From G963675935 sp963675935 (GTDB lineage: Bacteria > Planctomycetota > Planctomycetia > Pirellulales > Thermoguttaceae), in the NCBI GenBank assembly GCA_963675935.2, contig CAXXPV010000008.1, forward strand, positions 248,001 through 312,000: a stretch of 64,000 nt of DNA, read 5' to 3'. Both the position numbers and the translations under genes were made by a program. The notes under the pieces are model-generated. The model was not told the origin of the DNA and searched no databases. It saw nothing but the letters and a program-made list of their open reading frames with translations. Below, piece by piece: positions 1-8,627 of this stretch. Every line of letters begins with the position of its first letter. The stretch's first letter is position 1.

Positions 1-161
1 GTGGGTAGCCAATGGGGGAAATCCGGCCCGACGGGGACGGCGATCTTTTCCGGGGTCGTTGTTTTTTTCCGGCGGCGCGGGGTTTTCGACGCGGTCGCGG
101 ACTTGGGTTTGGTCGTGGCTTTTTGTTTTTTGGCGCGGGAATTTTGGTTGGGGATTTTCAT
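1..161 (-). CDS. N-terminal part of a Lys/Thr-rich protein that leaves the window
   Basis: On the minus strand an ATG at 161 opens a frame that reaches the window edge without a stop (53 codons). It begins MKIPNQNSRAKKQKATTK and continues as a strongly basic Lys/Arg/Thr/Pro tail for about 40 residues, then changes to a more hydrophobic stretch (VPVGPDFPHWLP). Such a basic disordered leader followed by a folded domain is not what a random antisense frame gives. No Shine-Dalgarno is seen, which is common here. The domain lies outside the window, so no function can be given. The overlapping plus-strand frame from position 1 looks like its shadow. Confidence 0.4.
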   Translation of the reverse strand, partial: MKIPNQNSRAKKQKATTKPKSATASKTPRRRKKTTTPEKIAVPVGPDFPHWLP

Positions 162-264
162 GGTGGGGGATTGTAGCACAGGCCGTGGCCCAATTTCCAG
201 CTTTTTTCCCCGCGAATCGCGCCCGGCGGTGTTTCATTCCCTCAATCAGAAAAACGGTGCGAAA

Positions 265-328
265 CCGCAAGCGGACGGGTGAGATGCGAAACCGCAAGCG
301 GACTGGTGAGATGCGAAGCCGCAAGCGG
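265..328. repeat. three tandem 27-bp units built on the CCGCAAGCGG palindrome
   Basis: CCGCAAGCGG occurs at 265-274, 292-301 and 319-328, each inside a 27-bp unit (GCGAAACCGCAAGCGGACGG then GTGAGAT). It lies downstream of the gene at 410-1327, reading minus. The same 10-bp palindrome with flanking TTTCGCA/CTTCGCA recurs at 18364, 21699, 22549 and 55456. Confidence 0.85.
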
Positions 329-409
329 CTAGGCAAGAAACGCGAACCGCCGGCGAAATTTGGCCGGCGGCTTCGCGATGGATGCACTCCCCGTGCCGCT
401 ATCGTCGAA

Positions 410-1327
410 TCATGGAAGTATCGCGGCGGCTCCCACTACGGCGCCGCCCTCGAACAAAGCGCCGCGAAGGCTAAGCGGAAGCGGATCGAACAAGTACGGC
501 GCGCAACTGCCCGACCGGTAGTAGCCCAGCGTATAAACACACTCGTTCGGCATTTCCAGCCCCATTTTGTAGGGCAATATCGGGATCGTGAGGAAGAAAT
601 TGGCTGCCGAGGCGAATGGCTGCAACCACGGGCCGGCCATGTGTCCGTAGCGTTCGAGCTGTTCGTCCTCGAAGTACAGCGGCTTGTGGCACAGGGCCGA
701 GGCCGTCCATGTGTAGGTGATTGGAGCGAACGATCGGGGACGAAAAACATCGTTGCCCAGCGGACAGTCGCGTGGCAAGTCGCCTTCCGACGGCACGATG
801 TTCGTGTTCAATTCGGCGATGTGTTTCAAGTCGTTCGGCGAGGGGCAACCCTCCTTGAGACTGAACTGCTTGGCCCCGAACTGTTCCTCCAGAAGCGTCG
901 ATCGCGCCGGTGTCTTGCCCTTGTCGGGCGCAATCGGCTGCAATTTGCCGTTGAGCAGCGTCTCGTCCGGCGTGGGAGACGTCTTCTTGACGTTTTCGTT
1001 CTTGGCACTGGACGGATCGCCGAGTGCGTTGTCGGCCGGCTGCTGATTTTGAACCGCTCGGACGCCGCACGAGTCTTCCGACGGCTCGCTGTCGCCTACG
1101 GTCGCGCGTTGCACGGCCGACCGTTGCGGAAGCCATTTCAGCCGCGCGCCGCTCTTGCCGGTGCTATAGCTGGCCTGCTGGACAGCCGAAGCGTCGGCCG
1201 TGTCGGCCCGCGTTTCTTCTCCCCCAAAGGCGAGAAGACCGGCCGCGACCATCGCCAGCAAACTAATCGTCGCCGGCGAGGTGTTCCGTTGAGTAATTGG
1301 GCGCTTCCTGCGTAATGGTGATGTCAT
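410..1327 (-). CDS. secreted hypothetical protein
   Basis: A 305-residue protein of unrecognised family. The start at 1327 gives a proper export signal: basic n-region (RRKR), hydrophobic core (ISLLAMVAAGLLAF) and a probable cleavage site near residue 38. The middle is low-complexity and polar. The last ~110 residues are more ordered, with aromatic and Cys-containing stretches (YTWTASALCHKPLYFEDEQL; PILPYKMGLEMPNECVYTLG) and a hydrophobic end. The gene overlaps the 3' end of guaB by 65 bp in another frame. An alternative ATG at 1252 would remove the overlap but would cut the signal peptide. Similar signal-bearing proteins of unknown function are frequent in planctomycetes. Confidence 0.7.
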   Translation of the reverse strand: MTSPLRRKRPITQRNTSPATISLLAMVAAGLLAFGGEETRADTADASAVQQASYSTGKSGARLKWLPQRSAVQRATVGDSEPSEDSCGVRAVQNQQPADNALGDPSSAKNENVKKTSPTPDETLLNGKLQPIAPDKGKTPARSTLLEEQFGAKQFSLKEGCPSPNDLKHIAELNTNIVPSEGDLPRDCPLGNDVFRPRSFAPITYTWTASALCHKPLYFEDEQLERYGHMAGPWLQPFASAANFFLTIPILPYKMGLEMPNECVYTLGYYRSGSCAPYLFDPLPLSLRGALFEGGAVVGAAAILP

Positions 1328-2741
1328 GTGGGTGACTCTCCCGCACACTGGCTGACGTGACTTGGATGAATCGCGCATCCGTGCGCAACTCCTCAATGGT
1401 TCGCGCTCCGCAATATCCCATGCCTGCCCGCAATCCGCCGACAAGCTGATAAACGAACGGTCCGAGTTGTCCCTTGAAGGGCACTCGTCCCTCGACGCCC
1501 TCGGGCACCAGTTTGTCCGGTCCACGAACATTGCCCTGACGGTAGCGTTCGCTCGAACCGTGAACCATGGCCCCGAGAGACCCCATGCCTCGATACACCT
1601 TGAATGTTCTTCCCTGGAAGAGGATTTGAGCCCCGGGGCTTTCCTGCAATCCAGCGAAAAGTCCGCCGACCATCACCACACTGGCTCCTGCGGCAATCGC
1701 CTTGGTGATGTCGCCGGAAAAGCGGATTCCGCCGTCGGCGATGACGGGAATCCCGCTCTTTTCAGCCACTTCGACGGCGTCGCGAATCGCGGTGATCTGA
1801 GGAACGCCCACGCCGGAAATGATCCGCGTGGTGCAGATCGATCCTGGCCCGATGCCCACTTTCACGGCGTCGGCCCCGGCGGCGATCAAATCCCGGCATC
1901 CCTCCGATGTGGCCACGTTGCCCGCCACGACGTCGATGTCCCACTTCTCCTTAATGCTTTTAACGGTTTCAATCACATTGGCCGAATGGCCGTGGGCGCT
2001 ATCGACCACCAGAAGATCGACGCCCTTGTGAATCAGGGCCTCGACGCGCTGATAATCTCGCACCCCGACAGCGGCACCCGCACGCAGCCTACCTTGCCCA
2101 TCCTTACAGGCTTGCGGAAACCGCCTCATCATATCAATGTCTTTGATCGTAATAAGTCCGATCAGTCTAAAATCTTCGTCAACCAGCAAAAGCTTCTCCA
2201 CCTTTTTTGCCATTAAAATCTTCTCAGCTTCCTCAAGCGTTACAGTCCCCGTCGCGGTGACGAGGTTTTCGCGGGTCATCACCTCGGAAGCAGGCAGATC
2301 CCAATTTTCGAGGAAGCGGAGGTCGCGCCGGGTGATAATGCCCACCAGACGACCCTCGGCTGTCGTGATCGGCAGTCCGGAGACGTTGTGCTGGTCCATG
2401 ATTTCGCGGGCACGGCCGGCGCTGGCCTCGGGCCGGAGGGTTTCGGGATTGAAGATGATGCCGTTGGCGCTGCGTTTGACCTTCTCGACCTCCTCGGCCT
2501 GGCGTTCGACGGACATGTTTTTGTGGATGACGCCAAGCCCCCCCACCAGGGCGAGTGCAATGGCCATGTCGCTTTCGGTCACCGTGTCCATTGGTGAGGA
2601 AAGCAGGGGGATATTCAGACGGATGCGCCGGGTCAGTTGCGTGGAGACGTCGCAATCGGCCGGGACGACCTCGCTATAGCGCGGTTCGAGTAGAACGTCG
2701 TCGAAGGTCAATCCTTGATGTTCGCGTATTTTGGGGTTCAT
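1263..2741 (-). CDS. guaB: inosine-5'-monophosphate dehydrogenase
   Basis: A 492-residue full-length IMPDH, which oxidises IMP to XMP with NAD+ in the cytoplasm, the committed step of GMP synthesis. Visible landmarks: N-terminal TFDDVLLEP; a two-CBS (Bateman) insertion at about residues 95-210, the allosteric purine-nucleotide module; the DSAHGHS and GPGSICTTRIISG loops, the latter holding the catalytic Cys; and YRGMGSLGAM near the flap. The ATG at 2741 (MNPKIREHQG) fits family N-termini and has AAGGAG about 12 bases upstream. Upstream in-frame codons are not conserved sequence. It sits alone, followed by the overlapping secreted protein gene. Confidence 0.97.
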   Translation of the reverse strand: MNPKIREHQGLTFDDVLLEPRYSEVVPADCDVSTQLTRRIRLNIPLLSSPMDTVTESDMAIALALVGGLGVIHKNMSVERQAEEVEKVKRSANGIIFNPETLRPEASAGRAREIMDQHNVSGLPITTAEGRLVGIITRRDLRFLENWDLPASEVMTRENLVTATGTVTLEEAEKILMAKKVEKLLLVDEDFRLIGLITIKDIDMMRRFPQACKDGQGRLRAGAAVGVRDYQRVEALIHKGVDLLVVDSAHGHSANVIETVKSIKEKWDIDVVAGNVATSEGCRDLIAAGADAVKVGIGPGSICTTRIISGVGVPQITAIRDAVEVAEKSGIPVIADGGIRFSGDITKAIAAGASVVMVGGLFAGLQESPGAQILFQGRTFKVYRGMGSLGAMVHGSSERYRQGNVRGPDKLVPEGVEGRVPFKGQLGPFVYQLVGGLRAGMGYCGARTIEELRTDARFIQVTSASVRESHPHDITITQEAPNYSTEHLAGDD

Positions 2742-2943
2742 GGCGCGTCCGCTCCTTCGAGGTTGGCGTGGAGGGAAATGGTAAACCCCGTATTGTTGTG
2801 AATTTACAGGAGGAGTACAAGGGGCCCAGCGGGGAAAAACAGGAACATTGGAATGTTTATTGACTCTCAGAAAACACAATGTCGGGCGCGTTGTTTAGCT
2901 GGCGAAAAAAGTTCGCCGCGGTTGTTCGCAATTTCAGCCAAAA

Positions 2944-3371
2944 CGCGGCGAGTAAACTCGCCGGCTAAAGAGATCGTCCGCCTTTCCGCATGAAACATGG
3001 GCGATGTTTTTATCCCGAAGGGATTTCGTAGGATAGCCCAGGGTTGCCGCTTCGAGCGGCTACCCTGGGAAAGGAGTCAAATCCTATCCCTTTAACCCTG
3101 AAAGGGTTGCGTAGATTGGGATGGCGCCGCTCTACGAAACCCCGTTGGGGTTTTGTTGGGTGTTCCCGCTCGAAACCCAGGGTAGCCGCTCGGAGCGGCA
3201 ACCCTGGGCTGTCCTATCACAAGCCCTTCGGGCTATTTTGATCGCCGCAACTCGTTGCGTACCAATGCGTGAAAGGCGGACGATCTCTAAACGGGTTCAT
3301 GCGACATTACTTTTCTGACCGCCGCGTTTTGGGACGCCACCTTACGCGGCGAGCAAGCTCGCCGGCTAAAC
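2944..3371. repeat. intergenic repeat cluster between guaB and the osmC-like gene
   Basis: This 660-base gap holds no gene. Two copies of a GCGGCGAGCAAGCTCGCCGG arm ending CTAAA lie at 2944-2969 and 3345-3371. Between them sits the ~320-bp element listed separately. Short frames of about 65 codons here translate the hairpins and are not genes. A paired, inverted version of the same arm is at 41495-41570. Confidence 0.75.
2969..3288. repeat. multi-hairpin element, copy 1 (320 bp)
   Basis: Bounded by perfect 18-bp terminal inverted repeats, AGAGATCGTCCGCCTTTC at 2969-2986 and its complement at 3271-3288. Inside is a chain of short hairpins: ATCCCGAAGGGAT; two CCCAGGGT..ACCCTGGG arms enclosing GCCGCTC/GAGCGGC; AACCCTGAAAGGGTT; ACCCCGTTGGGGT; GCCCTTCGGGC; CGCAACTCGTTGCG. 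There is no protein-like frame. Copies 2 and 3 are at 41108-41426 and 50390-50765. Confidence 0.9.
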
Positions 3372-3402
3372 GGCATTGCAACGCTTTCCTGATGGTCGAT
3401 CC

Positions 3403-3813
3403 TTAGCCGTACACCAACTTCAGATCCACGACGATGTCGGGATTCAGGCTGTTTTTCACCGGACAGGCTTTCGCGGCCATTTCCAACTTCGGACGAACCG
3501 CTTCCGGCACGTCGCCGGGCAGATGGATCGTCAATTGAACCGATCCGATGCGGCGATGCGGAGCGCTCGCCATATTGAAACCGGCCGTCGCTTGCAGCTT
3601 GGAAACATCGACGCCGTTGCGTTCGGCCACGACCGCCACCATGCTCATGGCGCACGTGCCAAGCGCGGCGACGGTCATTTCGACCGGCGAGAGATAATCG
3701 CCTTGCCCGCCGTGCTCGAGGTCGACGTCGGTCTGCACCGATTGCCCATTCTTCTGAAGAGTCGCTTTGCAGCGAAGTTTGCCTTGGTATTGAACGTTGA
3801 TTTCGTCGGCCAT
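3403..3813 (-). CDS. OsmC/Ohr-family peroxiredoxin-like protein
   Basis: A 136-residue OsmC-fold protein. The family reduces organic or fatty-acid hydroperoxides with two redox Cys residues. Here the conserved Cys lie in AALGTCAMSM and in the KACPVKNSL motif near the C-terminus. The length suits the shorter OsmC branch rather than Ohr. The start at 3813 (MADEINVQYQ) is preceded by AGGAGA eight bases upstream; the upstream frame continues into the 122-bp repeat and is not coding. It is probably transcribed alone. The substrate cannot be told from sequence. Confidence 0.9.
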   Translation of the reverse strand: MADEINVQYQGKLRCKATLQKNGQSVQTDVDLEHGGQGDYLSPVEMTVAALGTCAMSMVAVVAERNGVDVSKLQATAGFNMASAPHRRIGSVQLTIHLPGDVPEAVRPKLEMAAKACPVKNSLNPDIVVDLKLVYG

Positions 3814-3830
3814 GCGCGTTCTCCTGGACT

Positions 3831-3952
3831 GTCGTATCAAATTAAGTTGTCCAAATGCCGTAGGACGGATTTCCGAATCCGTCCTGAAAACCAAGACGGA
3901 TTCGGAAATCCGTCCTACGTTTCATTGCGTAAATTGTTCTGTTACGAGTCCT
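3831..3952. repeat. 122-bp dispersed element, copy A
   Basis: Starts GTCGTATCAAATTAAGTTG and ends with TTGTTCTGTTACGAGTCCT. The centre is a large inverted repeat, CGTAGGACGGATTTCCGAAT and its complement. Copy B at 11824-11945 has the same length and ends. Both lie between minus-strand genes. Confidence 0.85.
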
Positions 3953-3985
3953 AAACGGGTTGATGCGACACTACTTTTCCGAGAG

Positions 3986-5044
3986 TCAATTGCCTTTTTT
4001 CACCGTCGCCTCGGCGTCCACCTCGATGAGCTTGCCGCCCAGCAGATCGGTTTCGATCCGAATCTTGGCGCGGACCTTTTCCGTCGCGGCCTTCGCGTCC
4101 TTGGCTAAAAAAGTAATTGGCAAAATGTGAAACGTCTTCACATCCGTCGGCGTTTTGCACTGTTTGCATTGAAAGCGGTCGTCGGTCGATCGGACGGCGA
4201 GAACGCGGAACGGCGCCCGACCTTGAACCACGAGGTTGCCGACGCGAGGCTTGCCGACTTCCACCGCGCCAAGCGCCAGCGAGGCGGGCCGAACAGTCAA
4301 GGCTGCCGCGACCAATCCCTCGACGCCCACCGGTACGCGGGTTTTCTGGGGATCAAGATCGTTGGTGACCAACATCAATTGGTCGCGGAGGTAGCCCGGC
4401 GGAGCGTCGGGCTTGAGTTTCACGGAAAGGTTGTAGGCGATTTGTCCTGGCGTGCGGCTAGTTTCAACGACGCCGGCCACGATATGCGGATTGGCGCATT
4501 CGACCCTGTCGATCCGCCAGTCGTCGCGCCCGGCATAACTGATTCCTAGGGTTTTGGTGGCCTCGGTTCCTTGATTGACCGACCCGAATTCGGCGGCGCC
4601 GGGTTGCACCACGACGTCGCCGCGGATGTAGCTATGGACGTGAAGCTGAACCTCGGCGCGGAACGGCCGGTCGAAAATCACGGTGATCGTGCCGTCTTTT
4701 CGGCCCGGCTCCGCCCGGGTATCGACGGCTACGGCGATCTCCGTTTTCTCCCATGTTTTCAGTAGTTGCTTTCCGACGATTCGCGGGGTCGAACAGTGGC
4801 AGCTCGACGTGACCAGGTCGATGTGGGCGTCTTCTTCATAGATGTTTTCGACGACGAACCGGCACTCGACCTTGGCGCCGCGGGCCACGGTGCCGAAATC
4901 GTTCGTGGTGCGGTCGAACATCTTTTTGGCCCAGTCCTGGGCATCGGCCGCAGCCGCGCAGAACAGCACGAGGGCGGCAATCGCGGCGGTCATCCCTCCG
5001 TGCCGACACGGCGATCCGACATCTTGCATCAAGGTAAATCTCAT
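3986..5044 (-). CDS. exported DUF1573-domain protein
   Basis: A 352-residue protein with a signal peptide (TAAIAALVLFCAAAADAQ). It then has the DUF1573 hallmark of planctomycetes and Bacteroidetes, FGTVARGAKVECRFVVENIY followed by a SSCHCSTP Cys motif, and two or three Ig-like beta-sandwich repeats. DUF1573 modules resemble ASPM/SPD-2/Hydin-type folds; the function is unknown and the site periplasmic or envelope. A CKQCKTP motif near residue 300 gives a second Cys pair. The start is uncertain: ATG 5044 has no Shine-Dalgarno and gives a long n-region; ATG 4993 sits directly against GGAGGG and gives a compact signal. Confidence 0.85.
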   Translation of the reverse strand: MRFTLMQDVGSPCRHGGMTAAIAALVLFCAAAADAQDWAKKMFDRTTNDFGTVARGAKVECRFVVENIYEEDAHIDLVTSSCHCSTPRIVGKQLLKTWEKTEIAVAVDTRAEPGRKDGTITVIFDRPFRAEVQLHVHSYIRGDVVVQPGAAEFGSVNQGTEATKTLGISYAGRDDWRIDRVECANPHIVAGVVETSRTPGQIAYNLSVKLKPDAPPGYLRDQLMLVTNDLDPQKTRVPVGVEGLVAAALTVRPASLALGAVEVGKPRVGNLVVQGRAPFRVLAVRSTDDRFQCKQCKTPTDVKTFHILPITFLAKDAKAATEKVRAKIRIETDLLGGKLIEVDAEATVKKGN

Positions 5045-5125
5045 CGTCTGGGGGGCAGGATCGTATTGTCCGCCAATATGCCAGACACGCCTTGGGGTGT
5101 CAACTGCCGCGGTTTGGCAGGCAGG

Positions 5126-5277
5126 GGAACTGCAAAGTCGCATTTGGGGATAGATAGGAAAGACCGTCATTCTGAGTGTAGCGAAGAATCTCGTTGGCCC
5201 GCAGGAACTTACGCGATACCACGGAGATTCTTCGCTACGCTCAGAATGACGGTTTCCTGGACTTTGCAGTTGTCCTG
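5126..5277. repeat. CTGAG..CGAAGAATCT inverted-repeat element
   Basis: An inverted pair of arms, GTCATTCTGAGTGTAGCGAA and its near complement, bounded by GGAACTGCAAAGTC and GACTTTGCAGTTGTCC. Variants are at 43107-43168, 52280-52433 and 55081-55455. Frames through it give the short translation SEESRWPAGTYAIPRRFFAT, a common false protein. Confidence 0.85.
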
Positions 5278-5334
5278 GTTTGGCAGGGCTGCAAGAATGT
5301 CAAAGTGTAGCGCGGCCATCTTGGCCGTGTTTCA

Positions 5335-6135
5335 TCACGTAGGAGAACCTGGGGGGGTTGCCAAACTCAGCAACTCGGCATGAAGCGTGGGATTGGCGGC
5401 GGCCAGAAAATGGGCCTCTTCCAGCGAAAACTCGCCCCCGTCGGGCGATGTCACCAGCCCTCCGGCCTCGCGAACGATCAACACGCCCGCCGCCACGTCC
5501 CAAATGTTCGCCGAATATGACCAAAAAACGTCGAAACGGCCTGCGGCCAGATAACACAGGTTCAGTGCCGCGGAGCCCGTACGGCGAACGGCCTGGCAAT
5601 GGGGCAGGATTTTGAGGAACAGCAGCAAATCGGGCGAATCGGCCCGCACGTCGTAGGGAAAGCCCGCGGTGGCCAACGCTTCCGATAATGTGGAAATCGC
5701 ACTGGCGTGAATCGGCCGACCGTCGAGCCATGCACCACGACCCTCGGCGGCCGTGAAACACTCGTCGTGGACGGGATCGTACACCGCGCCGACCAACAGC
5801 CGCCCGTTGCGTTCCAATGCCAACGAGACGCAATAATGCGGCACGCCGTGGACGTAATTTGTCGTGCCGTCCAAGGGATCGACGATCCAGCGGTATTCGG
5901 TCCGCGGCGTCCGATTTCCATTCGGCTCCGCTTCCTCGCCCAACAGGCAGTGGTCGGGAAACGCGCCGAGCACGGATCGGCGGACGACTTCCTGGGAGGC
6001 CAGATCGGCTTGCGTGACCAGATCGGCGGGGCCTTTTTTGTGAACGTCGAATCGGCCGGCCCAGTCCTGAACGGCTCGCCCGCCGGCTCGCGCCGCCTCT
6101 TCGCATACGCGCAGAAAATTTTCGTGTTCGTCCAT
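5335..6135 (-). CDS. suhB: inositol monophosphatase family protein
   Basis: A 266-residue Mg2+-dependent, Li+-sensitive phosphatase of the IMPase fold, hydrolysing inositol-1-phosphate or related sugar phosphates. All three metal-site signatures are present: GEEAE near residue 65, WIVDPLDGTTNYVHG near residues 83-97, and WDVAAGVLIVREAGG near residue 213. The length is normal. ATG 6135 (MDEHENFLRVC) is the only good start. It could be suhB or a related 3'(2'),5'-bisphosphate nucleotidase (cysQ); the symbol is tentative, as family members are hard to separate by sequence. Confidence 0.9.
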   Translation of the reverse strand: MDEHENFLRVCEEAARAGGRAVQDWAGRFDVHKKGPADLVTQADLASQEVVRRSVLGAFPDHCLLGEEAEPNGNRTPRTEYRWIVDPLDGTTNYVHGVPHYCVSLALERNGRLLVGAVYDPVHDECFTAAEGRGAWLDGRPIHASAISTLSEALATAGFPYDVRADSPDLLLFLKILPHCQAVRRTGSAALNLCYLAAGRFDVFWSYSANIWDVAAGVLIVREAGGLVTSPDGGEFSLEEAHFLAAANPTLHAELLSLATPPGSPT

Positions 6136-6634
6136 GTCGTGTTTTCAGAATCTTCAGGGCTAATGGCGTAATAGTCTAACCATCGCGGGAAATAGCTTGT
6201 AGGGGGGCCTGGTTGTGAAACTGGGTTGTTTACCCCCCTTAATCGGGTTATCGCTTATCCGTTGGTGGATAAAATCCAGGATTTTCCACGGAATGCCACT
6301 GGACAATTTCTTCAAACTTGGTATCATCGGGAACATTGGCCTCTTCTCTGTTCCGGCCCCGCCGTTTCGCTTCGCCGCGAGCGGCGGGGTTTTTTTGTTG
6401 GTCAGGCCGTTTTCTGGAACAACCGCGTCTCGTGACCAGCATCTTCATCACCTCTATTTCGCCATTTGTTTGTTGATTCCGGCCATGATCGTTATGGCTG
6501 TCGAAAAGCAATAAACCGCGTTTTCGCGTTAGCGGCAATGTCTCTCCGACGTTTTATACCTTGCTCGGGCACTGGTGATACATTTTTCCCGAGGGAGAAC
6601 ATGTATCAATTCAAGCCGCGTTCGGTATAATCCC
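6136..6634. other. 500-base gap between convergent genes
   Basis: No convincing protein. Frames on both strands (for example plus 6215-6514) have poor composition. The one clear signal is the plus-strand terminator-like hairpin at 6357-6396. A GATACAT..ATGTATC stem at about 6579-6609 sits just beyond the ubiD stop. Confidence 0.5.
6357..6396 (+). terminator. Rho-independent terminator-like hairpin
   Basis: CCCCGCCG at 6357-6364 pairs with CGGCGGGG at 6382-6389, followed at once by seven T. The orientation is plus, but no plus-strand gene lies upstream for 6 kb, so it may end a small RNA or a short unnoticed transcript. Confidence 0.55.
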
Positions 6635-8469
6635 TCAAATCACCCCGTGCAACGGGCCGCCGGGGGCCGCCAGGGAATCGACGCGGCGCGTGGTCGTCGG
6701 GTCTTCGACCAGCGCCGGCGCGTGGTGCGGTTTCGCCCTCGCGTCGATCACCAACGAGCCGCGGCAGCCCCAGTGTTTGTCGGCGAAAAACGACTCGATC
6801 CCAAAAACGTCCGACGCCGGATTGCTCCGCGTGAACGTCGTCCACAGGAAATTGTCGAGCGACGCCGCCACGAAATCGCTCCGATCGACCACGACAACAA
6901 GCGGAAAACGGTTGATCGGATCGTCGTGACCATAACGCCCACAAAACCGCGATAGAGCTTCATTGCACGCGAACGCCGGTCCTTCAACCACCAACACGCC
7001 AGGCAGGGCCACACGCGGATTCCGAAATCCCAACTCTTCGGGCAGCGAAAACCCGTCGGGTATTGTCGTGGGCAACTCGCGCGCCGCCGGCCCCGCCGCC
7101 GCGACGACCAACTTCGAGCCTTCGCACAATCGCCCACTGCTGTAGTCGAGCGTGTCAATCGTCGTGCAAGTTTGGAAATGCAGATCACGACGCCAATCGA
7201 CCCGCTGCAAAACGTGGCGAAAAAACTCGGCGACGTTGCGAACGTCGAGCGAGGGATCGTCTTCGGCCGCGGCGATCCACAGATATTTGGCCAGCGAACA
7301 TTGCCCATAGCCGAGCACGGCGTTGGCCAGGGTGAGCAGTTCGCGCGGCCGACGCGGTTGGTCGTAGGGCAAATACCGCTCGCTGCCGATGGCCAACAGC
7401 AGCGGATGCACGCCCGCGGCATCGACGGCGTGAATCGCATGGACGCCGGGAATTTGCTTGGGCACGGCCGGCTCGGCCAGTTCGTGGATCAGTTGCCCCA
7501 GCACGGTGTCTTCCTGCGGCGGACGCCCGACGACGGTGAACGGCCAAATCGCATCGGGGCGATGATAAACATGCTCGACCCGCATCACGGGAAATCGTGG
7601 GCCAAGCTGTAGTAGCCCAGATGATCGCCAAAAGGGCCTTCCGGCTTGAGCCGCTCGGGGTCGATCGCGCCGGTGATGCAGAAATCGGCCTCGGCATGGA
7701 TGGGCAGCCCGGCATCGCGGCAGATCATCGGGACGCGCCGCCCGCCCAGCACGCCGGCGACGGCCAATTCGCTCATTCCCTCGGGCAGCGGCATGACGGC
7801 GGCGACGTTCATGGCCGGCGGGCCGCCGATGAAAATGTTGACTCGCAACGGTTCGCCTCGACGCAGGGCCGCGGCATGATGGGCGGCAATGCCGCGATGG
7901 ATTTGATAGTGCAGCCCCACTTCGCGGTTTTGCACGTAGTCGCCACCGGAAAGCTGCACGCGGTACATGCCAAGGTTGCTCCGGTTCATGCCAGGCGCGT
8001 CGGGGTCTTCGGTGTAAACTTGCGGCAGAGTAATATACGCCCCGCCGTCGTCGGGCCACGACTTCAATTGCGGCAGTTCGCCGATGGTTGTTTCACATTC
8101 CAGCACCGGGCCGGATCGAACTTTCTTGGGACGTGTCAAAAGGGCCGACCACGGCGTTTTCCAGTACAAACGCGGCTGCCGCATCGCGTCGGCCGGATCG
8201 ACCTGGAGCGCGGCAAGCCGCTTCAAACGTTCGAGCGAACCGCGAAAAATGTACCGCGTTCGCTCCATCGTGCCAAACAGGTTGCACAGCATGGGAAACC
8301 GGCAGCCGACGACATTCGTGAACAACAGGGCCGGTGCTTTGGCGCGAAACGCGCGCCGTTGGATTTCGGCCGCTTCGAGGTTGGCGTCGATCGGAGCGTC
8401 GATGCGCAGCAATTGCCCGATGGATTCCAGATCATCGACGCATTGGCGAAGGTTTTTATACGGCGGCAT
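6635..8469 (-). pseudogene. ubiD: UbiD-family decarboxylase interrupted by one frameshift
   Basis: The two reading frames together make a complete ~611-residue UbiD-type prenylated-FMN-dependent decarboxylase. The first part (8469 to about 7590) contains RSGPVLECETTIGELPQLKS and a GGDYVQNREVGLHYQIHRG stretch; the second continues directly with FPVMRVEHVYHRPDAIWPF. At about 7590-7597 the sequence TTTCCCGTGATG lacks one G that would restore ...FPVMR. The length and all later motifs are normal, so the lesion is recent or is a sequencing error. UbiD enzymes act in quinone synthesis or on aromatic acids. Confidence 0.85.
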
Positions 8470-8627
8470 GACCCCAGTATAGAACGGCGTGGCCGGCGCG
8501 AAAATAGCCGGCCGATCATGGCGGGGGGTATTGCCACGTCCTTGTGTAATTGCTATCGTAATGGCCGGTGCTGTTTCGTTGTTGTTCCCGTGGCATTGCA
8601 ACATCCTCTTTTCTCCAAGGCGCCAAC

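Noticed and set aside
59..1315. Long plus-strand frame of 418 codons opposite guaB and the secreted gene
   Set aside because: Arg-rich shadow composition; the opposite strand carries recognisable genes. The same applies to frames at 1362-2216, 7597-8631, 9803-11794, 41596-42573 and 62512-63426.
2880..2943. Possible promoter or leader upstream of guaB
   Set aside because: No convincing -35/-10 pair for the minus strand was found; the region blends into the repeat cluster.
3010..3318. Several 60-65-codon frames in the multi-hairpin elements (also at 41050-41339 and 50493-50690)
   Set aside because: They translate repeated hairpins on both strands alike and have no starts with ribosome sites; not proteins.
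6215..6514. 99-codon plus-strand frame and 96-codon minus-strand frame (6248-6538)
   Set aside because: Both run through the terminator hairpin, lack ribosome sites and show no domain-like composition.
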